Below, piece after piece: positions 5,924-6,191 of a stretch of 6,191 nucleotides of DNA (the stretch's first letter is position 1; every line of letters starts with the position of its first letter). The stretch comes from an uncultured Eubacteriales bacterium. Its GTDB lineage: Bacteria; Bacillota; Clostridia; TANB77; CAG-508. A program made the position numbers and the translations under genes. The DNA lies in assembly GCA_902760765.1 (NCBI GenBank), contig CACWHO010000034.1, forward strand, positions 1 through 6,191, written 5' to 3'. Under the pieces are notes generated by a model. The model worked only from the letters and a program-made list of their open reading frames with translations. It did no database searches and was not told the DNA's origin.

Positions 5924-6191
5924 ATATGAAAGAGTATCAACAATAATTAAAAAAATTTTAATGGTTTCAATACCAATTACATTGACAGCTATAATGTCAT
6001 CAATCAACAAAAATGTTGATTCATTTACTGTTGTAAGAAACTTAAAATTATTTATGCCAGAAGACAGAGCAACTGCATTATATGGTATTTTAGGAGGAAA
6101 AGTTGATACATTAACAACACTTCCACTTGCAATAAATGTAGCATTTTCAACAGCTTTAGTGCCAGCAATATCAGCTGCAAAAGCAAGAAAT
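5892..6191 (+). pseudogene. continuation of the SpoVB-type flippase in the shifted frame, open to the window end
   Basis: In the frame starting at 5892 (first stop-free codon after TAA 5889-5891) translation runs uninterrupted to 6191. It gives YERVSTIIKKILMVSIPITL from 5925, then SSINKNVDSFTVVRNLKLF, YGILGGKVDTLTTLPLAINV and AFSTALVPAISAAKARN. These are the expected seventh and following membrane segments of a SpoVB-type flippase. The frame is offset by +1 from 5192-5923, equal to one extra base or two missing bases within 5890-5917, where there is an A8 run (5890-5897) and two A6 runs (5903-5908, 5912-5917). There is no good ribosome binding site for independent translation. Whether this is a true broken gene, a slippage-rescued gene or a sequence error cannot be told here. 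The gene's 3' end lies beyond the window. Confidence 0.8.

Noticed and set aside
5926..5940. ATG at 5926 as the start of a new gene after the flippase stop
   Set aside because: It is not in the frame that carries the flippase continuation, and its frame soon closes; no Shine-Dalgarno precedes it.

Overview
The window is a low-GC stretch whose gene content points to an endospore-forming member of the Clostridia. The evidence is a complete Spo0A response regulator, a YunB-family sporulation protein, a SPOCS/DUF3794 protein with a C-terminal LysM domain like the SipL coat-morphogenesis protein of Clostridioides difficile, and a SpoVB-family membrane flippase. Intergenic DNA is extremely A/T-rich, ribosome binding sites are strong GGGAGG types, and codons favour A/T endings. 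The genus cannot be told from the sequence alone.

Layout. Positions 1-402 are the 3' end of a YigZ/IMPACT-family gene (+), closed by a rho-independent terminator at 456-488. spo0A (+) occupies 555-1373 as its own transcription unit; no spoIVB lies directly upstream. Convergent to it is a two-gene operon on the minus strand: the SPOCS-LysM gene (3704-2163) followed 30 nt later by yunB (2132-1416). A divergent intergenic region (3705-3953) carries a near-consensus sigma-A promoter and a leader hairpin for the ribosomal operon rplM-rpsI (3954-4794, +), which ends at a terminator at 4811-4846. A 397-nt gap (4795-5191) holds that terminator, a 188-nt inverted-repeat structure (4860-5047), and a sigma-A-type promoter (5085-5113) for the next gene. 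That gene, a SpoVB-type flippase from 5192, is broken by a +1 frameshift in an A-rich segment (5890-5917) and continues in another frame to the window end.

How the genes relate. Spo0A is the master regulator that commits the cell to sporulation. SipL-like and YunB proteins act later in the mother cell, in coat or spore-envelope assembly. The SpoVB family moves lipid-linked precursors across the membrane, and B. subtilis SpoVB is needed for the spore cortex. The window is therefore a sporulation-gene neighbourhood interrupted by the housekeeping L13-S9 operon. The least explained items are the 188-nt palindromic structure, the frameshift in the flippase, and a possible loop/Shine-Dalgarno interaction in the rplM leader.
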